Source: Planctomycetota bacterium
Lineage (GTDB): Bacteria; Planctomycetota; Phycisphaerae; UBA1845; CAIVHJ01
Length of the DNA: 5,830 nucleotides
Reading direction: 5' to 3'
Assembly: GCA_022573485.1 (NCBI GenBank)
Contig: JACZTW010000250.1
Coordinates: forward strand, 1-5,830
Part shown: positions 5,782-5,830 of the stretch, one piece after another
Layout of the letters: each line of letters opens with the position of its first letter
Position numbering within the stretch: the stretch's first letter is position 1
Translations under genes and position numbers: made by a program
The notes under the pieces: model-generated
The model's database searches: none
What the model was told of the DNA's origin: nothing
The model's input: only the letters and a program-made list of their open reading frames with translations

Positions 5782-5808
5782 CGCAGAGCACGCAGAGGCC
5801 GCAGAGAG
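5782..5808 (+). repeat. Three tandem 9-bp CGCAGAG units, likely edge of a dispersed repeat
   Basis: Units at 5782-5790, 5791-5799 and 5800-5808 share the heptamer CGCAGAG followed by two variable bases (CA, GC, AG) and are preceded by TTTAAC. They begin 14 bp after the stop of the exported-protein gene. From general knowledge, intergenic stretches of the form AACCRCAGAG followed by further RCAGAG units are widespread in Planctomycetota, Verrucomicrobiota and others. The window ends 22 bp later, so the full element is not visible. Confidence 0.65.
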
Positions 5809-5830
5809 GTAATAGAAAAGAACTTGGCGA

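Overview
The window is a stretch of ordinary, fairly GC-rich bacterial chromosome (composition judged by eye, not computed). It carries fatty-acid synthesis genes, one flagellar/secretion switch-type gene, two RNA-processing genes, one unrecognised gene and one exported protein. The style of the acyl carrier protein, the class II nucleotidyltransferase beside rsmD, the exported beta-rich protein and the CGCAGAG repeat all suggest a Planctomycetota-like bacterium. That assignment is inference and rests on no single diagnostic marker.

Layout, left half (+ strand): the last eight codons of fabG (1-27), a spacer with a GC-rich hairpin, a very good sigma70-type promoter (121-149), acpP (213-464), fabF (476-1717), a 149-bp gap with no clear promoter, and a FliN/SpoA-domain gene (1867-2292). 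FabG (ketoacyl reductase), AcpP (acyl carrier) and FabF (elongation condensing enzyme) work together in the type II fatty-acid elongation cycle. The promoter inside the spacer probably lets acpP be expressed more strongly than the upstream fab genes.

Layout, right half: three minus-strand genes, given right to left in transcription order. These are rsmD (4804-4202, 16S rRNA guanine-N2 methyltransferase), cca (4153-2915, tRNA nucleotidyltransferase/poly(A) polymerase family) and an unrecognised 151-aa protein (2776-2321). The last has its own textbook Shine-Dalgarno and a promoter candidate whose -10 lies inside a perfect 8-bp inverted repeat. It converges on the fliN-like gene with only 28 bp between the stop codons. 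A plus-strand gene for an exported, possibly lipid-anchored protein (4937-5767) diverges from rsmD. The window ends in three 9-bp CGCAGAG-type units, probably the edge of a dispersed intergenic repeat.

I saw no CRISPR array, tRNA, rRNA, transposase or prophage gene. I do not see a convincing new multi-gene system. The points most worth following are the apparently isolated FliN-like protein with a FliM-like N-terminal motif, the putative autoregulated unknown gene, and the repeat at the right edge.
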